Below are positions 25,061 through 33,493 of a stretch of 64,000 nucleotides of DNA, piece after piece. The DNA is from M3007 sp039804245. Its GTDB lineage: Bacteria; Bacteroidota; Bacteroidia; Chitinophagales; Saprospiraceae. The stretch lies in NCBI GenBank assembly GCA_039804245.1, contig JBDLWO010000210.1, positions 1-64,000 on the forward strand. Reading direction: 5' to 3'. A model generated the notes under the pieces. That model had not been told where the DNA came from. It saw only the letters and a list, made by a program, of their open reading frames with translations, and did not search any database. The position numbers and the translations under genes are program-made. Within the stretch, counting starts at the first letter, position 1, and each line of letters opens with the position of its first letter.

Positions 25061-25963
25061 CTACTGCTGTACCGGACGTTTTTTCCAGTACCAGGCCAGC
25101 GACATACCGGTAATCAGATCCCAGATGCCGTACCAGGCAGCAATGAGGGCCATACCACCCAGTCCACCAAAAAATTTGAAAATCAGCAATAACCCAAGAG
25201 CGGTATTATGTATGCCCGTTTCAAATGCCAGCGTCCGGCAGTCGAGTTCAGGCAACCTGAAAAGCCGCCCCAGCGCATAACCGTGCGCTAGTGCAACGCC
25301 ATTGTGAACAGCAACAAGTACAAACACAAAACCGAGGAAATTGACAATATTATCCCGGTTACCAAGGAGGGCAAGAACCAGAATGGAAAAGAAAAGAAGC
25401 AGTGAAATACGCTGGGCCCAGGGTCTGATTTTAGCTACAAATTCAGGTTTTTTCTCATTCAGCCACATACCGATCAGAAGCGGTGCAACAATAAGTTCCA
25501 CAATAATAACAACCATCTGGCTGAAGCTGATCTCGAACGTCTGTCTGACAGCCTCTGAATCGGGTACGAATGCCGACCAGAACAGGAAACCTGCCGGCGT
25601 GAGAAAAGAAGCCGAAAGAATAATGATAGCATTGAGAGTCACCGACAGGGCTACATTGGCTTTGGCAAAGTGCGACAGAAAATTGGTCATGTTACCCGAC
25701 GGACACATACTCACCAGTACCATACCCAGGCCAACACTGGCCGGCGGGTTGAATATGGCAATAATCGCCAGCGTAAGAAGCGGAAATATCAGATACTGGG
25801 CCAGAATACCCACCCCGATTGATCTGGGAAACTGTACAACCCTCCTGAAATCTTCCAGACGTATGTCCAGCGCTACACTGAACATGAGGAATGCCATAGC
25901 AGCATTCAAAACGAGCATTTGGTCCGGGTTGAAATGCAGTTGTAATGTGTCAACGGGATGCAT
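25061..25963 (-). CDS. Bile acid:sodium symporter-family (BASS) transporter
   Basis: A 300-residue inner membrane protein with about nine or ten hydrophobic segments. It belongs to the BASS family (MVLVSMCPSGNMTNFLSHFAKANVALS is the conserved ion-binding region, and TLAFETGIHNTALGLLL the second). The family carries organic anions with sodium, for example pantoate or keto acids, and the substrate here is unknown. ATG 25963 is used. The gene starts 4 bases after ligA ends, so it belongs to the ligA operon. A second BASS gene is found at 32.5-33.4 kb. Confidence 0.9.
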   Translation of the reverse strand: MHPVDTLQLHFNPDQMLVLNAAMAFLMFSVALDIRLEDFRRVVQFPRSIGVGILAQYLIFPLLTLAIIAIFNPPASVGLGMVLVSMCPSGNMTNFLSHFAKANVALSVTLNAIIILSASFLTPAGFLFWSAFVPDSEAVRQTFEISFSQMVVIIVELIVAPLLIGMWLNEKKPEFVAKIRPWAQRISLLLFFSILVLALLGNRDNIVNFLGFVFVLVAVHNGVALAHGYALGRLFRLPELDCRTLAFETGIHNTALGLLLIFKFFGGLGGMALIAAWYGIWDLITGMSLAWYWKKRPVQQ

Positions 25964-25967
25964 AATT

Positions 25968-28124
25968 TTATATTGAGGTGCGTTCAATAAATTCCACTTC
26001 ACTCCATATATCAATGGTACCAAGTGCCTGGGCCTTTTTGAGCTTGGAACCGGCTTTTTCGCCCACAACCAGAATACTCAGATGTTTACTCACCCCGGAG
26101 GCAATGCTTGCTCCCGCTGCGGCGGCGCGCTTCTCTGCCTCTTCACGGGTCATCTGCGACAATGTTCCGGTGAAAAGGATGCTTTTACCGTACAGGGACC
26201 CCTCTGTGTTCACATCTGACTTCCGGTCTTCAGGGGCTTGCCTCATGTTCACCCCCAGTTCCTCCATTTCGCGCAGCAGAGCCAGATTCTGCTCATTCTG
26301 AAAGAAATGATACACATTTCCGGATAGTACAGGACCAACATCTTTGATTTGCTGGTAACGCTCCATGTCCCACTCCTGCAAATCGAGTACGTGCTCCACT
26401 TCTGCAGCCAGCAGTTTGCCGGCTTTCTGACCCAGGTGATGAATACTGAGTGAGTGAAGGAGCCGCTGAATCGGATTTCCTTTTGCCTTTTCAACGGCAA
26501 TTCTCAGATTAGCAGCCGATTTTTCGCCGAATCCATCCAGCCTGGCTACTTTTTCGTAGTCCAGACGATAAAGGTCGGCAATGGTATGCAGCCAACCGAG
26601 TTTGTAAAAGCGCTCGATGGTGCTCTCCCCCATTCCTTCTATGTCCATGGCCGCTTTTGATGTATGGAATATCATCCGGGCCAGCACCTGTGCTTCGCAG
26701 GCGGCGTTTTCACAGCGCCACACGGCCTCATCTTCAGGTTTGACAAGTACTGAATGACAAACCGGACAATTTTTCGGATATTCAACGGGCCGCTCGGAAC
26801 CATCCCGAAGTTCAGCCAGACTTTTCACGATGTAGGGAATGACATCGCCGGCTCTTTCAACCAGCACCTGATCACCGATTCGGATATCTTTGGATAAAAT
26901 GAACTCTTCGTTGTGCAAGCTGACATTTTGTACCACAACCCCCGCCAATGGTACCGGATCGAGCTTGGCAACCGGTGTAACAGCTCCGGTTTTACCTACC
27001 TGAAATTCCACGTCGCGCAGGCGGGTGGTTGCCTGCCTGGCTTTGAATTTAAAGGCCATTGCCCATCGCGGGTGATGACTGGTATAGCCGCATCGCTCCT
27101 GTAATTCCAGACTGTTCACTTTCACTACCATTCCGTCCAGCTCATAGGGATATTCATCGCGGTAATCCTGCCACGACTGGCAGAAAGCAATCACCTCTTC
27201 GATGTTACTGCAAGACCTGGTGGCGGGCAGGTGCTGGGAAGCATTTGCCTTGACAAGCGGTGTTTTAAAGGAGAGCGACTCGAGCAAATGGATACTCTCG
27301 TCATGCGAACGGAATTGGCCGAGCACATTATTTCCCTGCTCGTCTGCTGCATATCCAAGCTGATAAACAAAGGCTTCCAGTCCGCGTTCAGCCGCTTCGC
27401 GCGGGTCTTTCATACGGAGCCCTCCCGTAGCTGCATTTCTGGGGTTGGCAAATGTTTGTTCGCCGGCATCCTGACGGGCAGCGTTTATTTTTTCAAAAAT
27501 ATCTTTCCTGATCAGTGCCTCACCCCTGAGTTCGGTTTTGAAAATACCGTGTCTGGAAAAAGCCGCTTTGAGCGGCACCGTACGGAGGGTACGCATATTG
27601 GCGGTTATTTCATCGCCCGTATAGCCATTTCCACGGGTGGCAGCGCGTACAAGGCGGTCATTTTCATATACCAGGACAATTGTTCCACCATCGTACTTGG
27701 GCTCAACACAATACTCTATATGGGTATCCACCTCCAGTTTGCAGAGTTTTTTTACCGACTCGTCAAATGCCCTGAGGTCCTCGGCATTGTAACTGTTGTC
27801 GAGGGAAAGCATGGGCATCAGATGATTCACCTGAACAGCATTTTCCAGCAGATCCACCCCAATCCGCTGAGTAGGACTGTCGGGCGTAACTAAATCAGGA
27901 TGGGTGCGTTCGAGCGCTTCAAGCTGCTTATACAACTGATCATACTCGGAATCACTTACTACCGGATCATTTTGTACGTAATAGCGCCATTCGTGGTATT
28001 GCAGTACCTGACGGAGATCCTCTGCCGTTTGTGCCGGAGGTTCAGAAAAAAGATCTGTTTGTCTGCCGCTGAGCAATAGTTTCGACAGATCGAAAAGGCG
28101 TCGTTGTTCGTGGGTGGAGTACAT
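25968..28124 (-). CDS. ligA: NAD-dependent DNA ligase
   Basis: Seals nicks in DNA during replication and repair, using NAD. The 718-residue protein has an N-terminal Ia domain (YHEWRYYVQNDPVVSDSEYD), the adenylated lysine K143 in EPKYDGG, an OB fold, a zinc finger (CPVC...CENAACEAQ), helix-hairpin-helix repeats and a C-terminal BRCT domain (SILFTGTLSQMTREEAE). It has about 30 extra residues at the N-terminus compared with E. coli. An exact TACTTTTG promoter lies 25 bases upstream. Confidence 0.98.
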   Translation of the reverse strand: MYSTHEQRRLFDLSKLLLSGRQTDLFSEPPAQTAEDLRQVLQYHEWRYYVQNDPVVSDSEYDQLYKQLEALERTHPDLVTPDSPTQRIGVDLLENAVQVNHLMPMLSLDNSYNAEDLRAFDESVKKLCKLEVDTHIEYCVEPKYDGGTIVLVYENDRLVRAATRGNGYTGDEITANMRTLRTVPLKAAFSRHGIFKTELRGEALIRKDIFEKINAARQDAGEQTFANPRNAATGGLRMKDPREAAERGLEAFVYQLGYAADEQGNNVLGQFRSHDESIHLLESLSFKTPLVKANASQHLPATRSCSNIEEVIAFCQSWQDYRDEYPYELDGMVVKVNSLELQERCGYTSHHPRWAMAFKFKARQATTRLRDVEFQVGKTGAVTPVAKLDPVPLAGVVVQNVSLHNEEFILSKDIRIGDQVLVERAGDVIPYIVKSLAELRDGSERPVEYPKNCPVCHSVLVKPEDEAVWRCENAACEAQVLARMIFHTSKAAMDIEGMGESTIERFYKLGWLHTIADLYRLDYEKVARLDGFGEKSAANLRIAVEKAKGNPIQRLLHSLSIHHLGQKAGKLLAAEVEHVLDLQEWDMERYQQIKDVGPVLSGNVYHFFQNEQNLALLREMEELGVNMRQAPEDRKSDVNTEGSLYGKSILFTGTLSQMTREEAEKRAAAAGASIASGVSKHLSILVVGEKAGSKLKKAQALGTIDIWSEVEFIERTSI

Positions 28125-28148
28125 GATATGCTTCGTCGTTCAGACCTG

Positions 28149-28156
28149 CAAAAGTA
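28149..28156 (-). promoter_or_regulatory. -7 promoter box of ligA
   Basis: Minus-strand TACTTTTG lies 25 bases before the ligA start at 28124. Confidence 0.7.
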
Positions 28157-28192
28157 GGTCAATTTCCACGATGTACTGCGTATCAAAATACA

Positions 28193-28223
28193 GCGGGAGT
28201 GCAGTGACCCACTACACTCCCGC
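28193..28223 (-). terminator. Hairpin ending the YceI-porin cluster
   Basis: GCGGGAGTG pairs with CACTCCCGC around a 13-base loop, directly after the last gene of the cluster and before the ligA promoter. The following minus-strand sequence is only mildly T-rich (TGTATTTTG). Confidence 0.55.
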
Positions 28224-28246
28224 CGGAAAACAGCATACCCGACTGG

Positions 28247-28660
28247 CTACGGGCTCATTTTGGCGTATATAACACCCAGTACGATGGCCTGGAAAAATCC
28301 GTAGGCTACCCACGTCAGAATCATAGTCAGGGAAACTGCCAGTGAGCTATAGGTAATCCACATGGAAGGAATCGTGGCTATAAGGCCGTAAACTACCCCC
28401 ACTTCTATTCCGCGCCACCAGAAAGAGCCGTGAAACAGGCCCTTGAAACGACGCCAGAACCAGGCGATGGCAAGACTGAGAACGAACGGGTGTACGAAGA
28501 ACAGCCAGCCTTTGGATGAGTTCATATCCAGATCGAACATCGGGTCGTAATACTCCTCTGCCAGCCAGGGCATCAATTTTACAACGAGTATCAGCGCTAC
28601 AACGCTCAAAAGCAAGAGCGCAAGGCCGCCGATAATCACTTTCATCAGAAATCTTTTCAT
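28247..28660 (-). CDS. Uncharacterised four-helix membrane protein
   Basis: I do not recognise this gene. The 137-residue product has an N-terminal hydrophobic segment (KVIIGGLALLLLSVVALILV), a short soluble loop, and three more hydrophobic segments (FFVHPFVLSLAIAWFW, VGVVYGLIATIPSMWITY, LTMILTWVAYGFFQAIVLGV). ATG 28660 gives a basic N-terminus. It is the last gene of the YceI-porin-YceI group, 40 bases after the second YceI gene, so a membrane role in the same process is likely. Confidence 0.75.
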   Translation of the reverse strand: MKRFLMKVIIGGLALLLLSVVALILVVKLMPWLAEEYYDPMFDLDMNSSKGWLFFVHPFVLSLAIAWFWRRFKGLFHGSFWWRGIEVGVVYGLIATIPSMWITYSSLAVSLTMILTWVAYGFFQAIVLGVIYAKMSP

Positions 28661-28700
28661 AATCCGAAGTTGATTTTTGTACCACAAGTAATTGGGGGTT

Positions 28701-29339
28701 CTACATGTTTTCGTCAACAACTACGACCAGGTCAAAATGGAATGTAATGTCGTCATTCACCTTGATCATTCCGAACATCGCCTCAGGCGGTATGATGCCA
28801 AATGAACTCATTTTGAGCCACTTTTCACCTCTCAACTGAAATCTGTTCGGGCCGAGCATTCTGGCTTTTGCCCTGATAAACTCCTTCGAGCTTACCCCGG
28901 CAATTGTTATCATGACGTTTGCCTGAACGTCGAACCAGTTATAGCAGGAACCATCAGTACATTTTGTATTCTGCCACGTATCTACCAGCGAAACCCTGAT
29001 ATCGGGATACTGGTCGGCCAGAAGCGCTTTCTGAAGGTCTGTGTCAATTTTCCGATTCTTGCAGTTCAGCTTCTTCACTCCAAGAGACAGGCCCGCATTC
29101 CTGAAACGCGAATAACCGTTGTTCAGTTCCGCTTCTATGAGCAGGGGTTCAAATCGGTCTTCGCAGTCGCAAGTGAACGAATTCACATTGGAAGTTCCCT
29201 GGAGGTACAATCGGCTCTGATCCTCGATTCTGATTCGTTTTCTGTTTGCCGGACTGGAATCAGCGGTGAAACCCGCGAGTATCAGACACAAAATTGCCAG
29301 ACTCGTGCTCAAAAATCCGGGAACTCGTCTGTAGTTCAT
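28701..29339 (-). CDS. YceI-like periplasmic lipocalin-fold protein (second copy)
   Basis: A 212-residue exported protein of the YceI type. After a signal peptide (LSTSLAILCLILAGFTADSS), the typical opening LYLQGTSNVNSFTCDCE is followed by a beta-rich body ending FSFGII-like SSFGIIPPEAMFGMIKVNDD. YceI proteins are known to bind isoprenoid or other lipids. Compared with the first copy it contains more cysteines (CDC, CKN, KCTDGSCYNWF). It is downstream of a porin-like gene and separated from it by a hairpin. Confidence 0.85.
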   Translation of the reverse strand: MNYRRVPGFLSTSLAILCLILAGFTADSSPANRKRIRIEDQSRLYLQGTSNVNSFTCDCEDRFEPLLIEAELNNGYSRFRNAGLSLGVKKLNCKNRKIDTDLQKALLADQYPDIRVSLVDTWQNTKCTDGSCYNWFDVQANVMITIAGVSSKEFIRAKARMLGPNRFQLRGEKWLKMSSFGIIPPEAMFGMIKVNDDITFHFDLVVVVDENM

Positions 29340-29363
29340 GATTTTTTGGAGCTTTTTTAAACA

Positions 29364-29402
29364 GCGGGCGTCTCAGAGCCTGTTCGGTCAAGAGGCGCCC
29401 GC
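29364..29402 (-). terminator. Hairpin between the porin-like and second YceI gene
   Basis: GCGGGCGTCTC pairs with GAGGCGCCCGC, with one offset, around a 17-base loop. There is little T after it on the minus strand, so it may be an attenuator or a processing site rather than a full terminator. A weak GACTTTTG box lies just upstream at 29408-29415. Confidence 0.45.
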
Positions 29403-29425
29403 CAATACAAAAGTCATTCAAAAAT

Positions 29426-30835
29426 TCAGAAGCCAATTACCGCTTCAACCATGAAGCCGTTGAATTTACCTCCATTGCGATAGTCTGCTGCGGGGAAATC
29501 GTTGTACTGCTGAAGTACATACTCACCTTTCAGAAGCATATTTTTGGTCGGAAACCAACCTGCAACAATTGCTTTACGAGTAATGGTGATATTTGCGTAG
29601 GTACCATCCGTATTGAGGATTGTACCACCAGGCTCACCAGACATGGAGATGTAGCGGGCACCCAGATAAGCCTGTTCATTTTTCAGGAAGCGGTAAACAC
29701 CCTCTACTGCAAGCTGATTGAAATTGCGGTCGTTCCAGCGGCCCTCTGTCACGTCTGAATAAGCTGCTCCTTTCAGGATCTCATAAGTACCGAATACCTC
29801 AAGTCCTTTGTACTTCACAAATGGATTAATCATGATGGCTGTCAGTTTGTTGGGTACATTCGGGTTGAAACGACCTGAAGTAAACTGGGCGGTAGCCGTA
29901 GAAGCAACACCCGTTGACTGAAGAGCTGGCTCCATCATCAGGAAATAGTGAGATCCTGTGCGGTCGCCGGCATACAGCGTATTGCCCTGTATATTCGGAT
30001 TGGTGTATAAAGAGGCTGACAAACGGAAACGAAGATCATTGAACGTTTTGTCGTAAGCAATTTTGGCAAAAACAGAAGGGGTCTTTTTGGTTGCCACTAC
30101 ACCGCTGGTATTAACAGCATCCGGGTATTTTTCGATATTTCCTTTGATAAAGCCTGAACTCATACCAACCATACCCATTAATCCGTCAACCGGGAATACG
30201 TAAACCTCACCGCCGATTTCTGTAGTGAATGCGTCGAGAATCAGGTTTTCGCAGAACGGATTGTACATGGTGTTACCACCATCTGAACGACGGAACTGCA
30301 TATCGCCGTAGTTGGGCTGGAAGTGACCGATTTTCACACGCATGTAGTCAGAGAACCACTTTGGATTGCCAAACATGGGCAGCTTGTCAAACTGGATATA
30401 TCCACCTTTTACCCAAAACTCGTTGTGGTGACGTGTGGACATATAGTTTTCAAGCGCAACCCGAACCCCGTCACCAATCTGAATATCAAAGTTCAGGTTG
30501 GCCATCGCGAGGTTGAAACCTCTCAGCGTAACAGAGGTGCTGTCTTCAGCCTTTACCACGCCGTAAAGCAGGTTCTTGTTAACCGGGTTTGTGGGGGAAA
30601 GTTTCACATAGTTGGCAGCATTGGAATGCGTAAGCGACTGAAAATCCTGTGTGAAAGAACCACCGATACGAAGCTTGAAACCGGTGTACTCCGGCTGTTC
30701 AGCTTTCTTGGATGGTTCGAAAACATTGATACCATCCTTATCCCAGGAGCGGGCGTACTGAATGGCGGGCTGCTGTGCCATGGCCTGTGTGCCAAAAAGC
30801 AGCGCAAAAAGCAGAATAAAATAACCGTTTTTCAT
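29426..30835 (-). CDS. Outer membrane porin-like beta-barrel protein
   Basis: A 469-residue protein with a signal peptide (MKNGYFILLFALLFGTQAMA) and a body of alternating amphipathic strands typical of an outer membrane barrel (FKLRIGGSFTQDFQSL, GFMVEAVIGF at the end, which fits a C-terminal beta signal). It has features of a phosphate-selective-porin-like family: VRVALENYMSTRHHNEFWVKGGYIQF, FQPNYGDMQFRRSDGG. The substrate is unknown. It lies between two YceI genes and starts 23 bases after the first YceI gene. Confidence 0.8.
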   Translation of the reverse strand: MKNGYFILLFALLFGTQAMAQQPAIQYARSWDKDGINVFEPSKKAEQPEYTGFKLRIGGSFTQDFQSLTHSNAANYVKLSPTNPVNKNLLYGVVKAEDSTSVTLRGFNLAMANLNFDIQIGDGVRVALENYMSTRHHNEFWVKGGYIQFDKLPMFGNPKWFSDYMRVKIGHFQPNYGDMQFRRSDGGNTMYNPFCENLILDAFTTEIGGEVYVFPVDGLMGMVGMSSGFIKGNIEKYPDAVNTSGVVATKKTPSVFAKIAYDKTFNDLRFRLSASLYTNPNIQGNTLYAGDRTGSHYFLMMEPALQSTGVASTATAQFTSGRFNPNVPNKLTAIMINPFVKYKGLEVFGTYEILKGAAYSDVTEGRWNDRNFNQLAVEGVYRFLKNEQAYLGARYISMSGEPGGTILNTDGTYANITITRKAIVAGWFPTKNMLLKGEYVLQQYNDFPAADYRNGGKFNGFMVEAVIGF

Positions 30836-30858
30836 AAGAAATTCGTTTTTGAATGTTT

Positions 30859-31425
30859 TTATTGTTTCAACGTCACCTGGAAGATCACTTCCACCTCGTC
30901 TCCGGTGGTCATGGTTCCCATCAGGGCCGTTGGAGGACTGATGCCGAAATCTGTCATTTTGATTTTTTTGGAGCCGTTAAAGGTGATGCTCTGGTCACCG
31001 CCAACCTGCCCCCAGACGTACATATCCACTTTCCTGGAGACACCTGCTATTTTGAGGTAACCGGTTGTATTGATGTCATACCCGCTACCGCGCTTGTTAA
31101 TGCCCGTTACCCTTTCCAGAGAATACGCAACATTGGGATTGCCATCCGCCTTCAGGGCGTCGTACATCTTGTTGTCCATAATGGAACCCTTTGTACTTTT
31201 GATTGCTTTAACCGGTATCTCAACATACAAAGAGTTAATCGTCTTGAGCCCCGATGCGTCAGTTGTCAGAGAGCCGTTGGCACGAACCTCGTAACCACTG
31301 CAATCCCACTCGTGCACATTGGACGTACCCTTGATTCTCATACTGCCTCCCGTAGCGTGACAGTTCTGCTGCGCGTTCGCAAGCGATACCGTCAAAAGGA
31401 ATAAAAATGCAATCTGATTTTTCAT
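30859..31425 (-). CDS. YceI-like periplasmic protein (first copy)
   Basis: A 188-residue protein of the YceI family. ATG 31425 gives a signal peptide (MKNQIAFLFLLTVSLANA), and the body opens with the family hallmark RIKGTSNVHEWDCSG. It goes on with IKSTKGSIMDNKMYDALKAD and ends with DFGISPPTALMGTMTTGDEV. It is the first gene of the group, starting 18 bases after an exact promoter box. The pairing of two YceI proteins with a porin suggests handling of a hydrophobic or redox-active compound in the periplasm, which is inference. Confidence 0.9.
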   Translation of the reverse strand: MKNQIAFLFLLTVSLANAQQNCHATGGSMRIKGTSNVHEWDCSGYEVRANGSLTTDASGLKTINSLYVEIPVKAIKSTKGSIMDNKMYDALKADGNPNVAYSLERVTGINKRGSGYDINTTGYLKIAGVSRKVDMYVWGQVGGDQSITFNGSKKIKMTDFGISPPTALMGTMTTGDEVEVIFQVTLKQ

Positions 31426-31442
31426 CTCGTCTGAATTTTGGT

Positions 31443-31450
31443 CAAAAGTA
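31443..31450 (-). promoter_or_regulatory. -7 promoter box of the YceI-porin cluster
   Basis: Minus-strand TACTTTTG lies 18 bases before the ATG at 31425. Confidence 0.7.
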
Positions 31451-31702
31451 CCCGCACCCCGATCTACCCTCCGGTGACCGTACTTAAGACGATGCTTGAT
31501 CGTTGTCATTTTGACAGGTGATCTGGCCGATCATATATGATGATACCAGCCGGACAAAAAAATTATTGTGTTAAAAATCAATGTATTATAATTCCTGATT
31601 GGTTTCCTGATTGGTAAATACTGTTTTGTACCAATTTCTGGCGCTGCTATATTTTCTCTGTCCTTTATGCATTTTTTCATGTTTCCAGACAACTGATTAT
31701 AC
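31451..31702. promoter_or_regulatory. Control region with palindromes and a tandem repeat
   Basis: This gap between the YceI cluster and the cyclase gene holds no gene. It contains TGATCTGGCCGATCA (31519-31533), the perfect palindrome ATCATATATGAT (31530-31541) and TTCCTGATTGGT repeated twice head to tail (31592-31615). An ATTGGTA/TACCAAT inverted pair (31610-31616, 31629-31635) overlaps the last repeat. These are candidate regulator binding sites. Confidence 0.5.
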
Positions 31703-31710
31703 GACTTTTG
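31703..31710 (+). promoter_or_regulatory. Weak -7 box of the cyclase gene
   Basis: GACTTTTG, one base off TAnnTTTG, lies 22 bases before the ATG at 31733. Confidence 0.4.
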
Positions 31711-31732
31711 TAGTCTCTAAAACAAACGGAAT

Positions 31733-32497
31733 ATGATCGCAACCATTCGTACCGGCTCACAAACCCTGCAGGCTGACCTGGCTCAACCTGTTGACCTGAC
31801 TATACCCCTGAAAAACGGCTCTGAAAACCCCAATTGTTTCTGGGCCCCTTTGCCAGAGTTCTCCCCAGTCAGAGCTGAAAGTTTTGTAGGAAGTACCGCC
31901 GAAGGGGGCTCTGTCAATTTTTTCAACGTGAAAATTAACCCGCACGGCAATGGTACACACACAGAGTGTGTCGGTCATATTGCCCGGGAGTCATACGTAA
32001 TAAGGGAATGTCTGAAAGAACACCACTTCATCGCTGCTCTTGTCAGTGTATATCCGCAACGCATGGACGATGGCGACAGGATCATTCTCGGAGAACAACT
32101 CGAAGACTGTATCTCCAACCCGGACGTCAGCGCCCTGATCATCAGAACTTTTCCCAATGATACCTGGAAAGAAACAGTCAACTGGTCAGATTCCAACCCG
32201 CCATATCTGCACCACGAAGCCGTGTCATTTCTGGTTGACAAAGGTATCAGGCACCTGCTGATTGATCTCCCGTCTGTGGACAGAGAGGTGGATGGCGGAA
32301 AACTGCTGGGCCACAAGGCTTTCTGGCAGTATCCCGATAATATCAGAACGGATTGTACTATTACTGAAATGATATATGTGCCCAATGAAATCAGGGACGG
32401 TTTGTACCTGTTAAATATACAAACGCTGGCCATGGACCTGGATGCAAGCCCGTCCAGAATAGTAATCTATAAACTTGTCAGTAATCCTGGAGATTGA
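31733..32497 (+). CDS. Cyclase-family / kynurenine formamidase-like hydrolase
   Basis: A 254-residue enzyme of the putative cyclase family. The metal-binding signature is HGNGTHTE (H71-E78) with H82 following; the last acidic residue is Glu in place of the usual Asp of HxGTHxD. Family members hydrolyse N-formylkynurenine or related amides. Tryptophan breakdown genes are absent here, so the substrate is open. The gene has no signal peptide. It converges on the second BASS transporter and the two coding regions overlap by 20 bases. Confidence 0.85.
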   Translation: MIATIRTGSQTLQADLAQPVDLTIPLKNGSENPNCFWAPLPEFSPVRAESFVGSTAEGGSVNFFNVKINPHGNGTHTECVGHIARESYVIRECLKEHHFIAALVSVYPQRMDDGDRIILGEQLEDCISNPDVSALIIRTFPNDTWKETVNWSDSNPPYLHHEAVSFLVDKGIRHLLIDLPSVDREVDGGKLLGHKAFWQYPDNIRTDCTITEMIYVPNEIRDGLYLLNIQTLAMDLDASPSRIVIYKLVSNPGD

Positions 32498-33389
32498 TAC
32501 CCGATTTTGATCCGGCTATCTTGTTGGCTGTGTAGGCAAATATGCAGGCCGTCCAGAATGAATACATGGAATATACAAGCGCGGGTTTCACCATTTCCTG
32601 ATTTCCGAGCATGGTGCTGGCGATGAGAAAAGCCAGTGTGGTATTCTGTACTCCGCTCTCCATCGCAGCTGTTACACGCGAAGAATGCGGAAGACCCATT
32701 TTTTTCATGGCAAAATATCCAAATAACAGGCAACTGGCATTCTGAATCAACGCTATCGGAGTGATGGTAATAAAATCTTCCGGTGTAAGACCCGACCCTC
32801 CGTGCTTTTCTCCGGCAAATAACTTGATGGCAAAAACCACCGCCAGCAGACTCAACATGATGTACTTGGATGGTTTGCTTATTTTTTCGGCAGTCAGCGG
32901 AAACCTGCGCCGGATGAGTATTCCCAGGGTCGCCGGTATGATAGTAATGAAGAATATATGGGCAAACGTGTCCCAGAATGGCAGGTGGAGGTCGCTCGTC
33001 TTTTCCATAAATACATGAAGACCCAGATTCACCACCACCGGAATGGAAAACAGGGTGAGCAGGCTGTTCACAGAGGTAAGTGATAACGATAATGCTACAT
33101 TCCCCCTCCACAAGTAAGTCAGGAACCCGGATGTGGCTCCACCAGGACTTGCCGCCAGAATAATGAAACCCACTTTGAGTTCATCCGAAACAGGAGAAAA
33201 CAACGCAATGACAAATGCGATGACAGGCAAACCCAGCATCTGCGCACTCAGGGCCGTTACGAACCCCCGGGGTTTTCTGAACACACGGGCGACATCGGAA
33301 AAGGTCAACGACAAACCCACACCGAACATGACCAAAGCCAGTACGGAACCGACAGCAATATCAACAAGTAGTGTAGGCGACAATGACAC
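32478..33389 (-). CDS. Bile acid:sodium symporter-family (BASS) transporter, second copy
   Basis: A 303-residue inner membrane protein with about nine or ten hydrophobic segments. Conserved BASS parts are visible: VGFIILAASPGGATSGFLTYLWRGNVALSLS-type region and AAMESGVQNTTLAFLI. It starts at GTG 33389, only 20 bases downstream of an exact TACCTTTG box, so the GTG is well supported. The substrate is unknown. It is clearly diverged from the first BASS copy near ligA. Confidence 0.9.
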   Translation of the reverse strand: MSLSPTLLVDIAVGSVLALVMFGVGLSLTFSDVARVFRKPRGFVTALSAQMLGLPVIAFVIALFSPVSDELKVGFIILAASPGGATSGFLTYLWRGNVALSLSLTSVNSLLTLFSIPVVVNLGLHVFMEKTSDLHLPFWDTFAHIFFITIIPATLGILIRRRFPLTAEKISKPSKYIMLSLLAVVFAIKLFAGEKHGGSGLTPEDFITITPIALIQNASCLLFGYFAMKKMGLPHSSRVTAAMESGVQNTTLAFLIASTMLGNQEMVKPALVYSMYSFWTACIFAYTANKIAGSKSGINLQDY

Positions 33390-33408
33390 TATTCTTTTTT
33401 AAGCATTA

Positions 33409-33416
33409 CAAAGGTA
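33409..33416 (-). promoter_or_regulatory. -7 promoter box of the second BASS gene
   Basis: Minus-strand TACCTTTG lies 20 bases before the GTG start at 33389. Confidence 0.65.
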
Positions 33417-33493
33417 ATCCGGTTTATTCATAACTGCGCATTCGCAGATACCTCCAGCCGGTGGAATTAATATTGAAGCATGCTTCCCATCCA

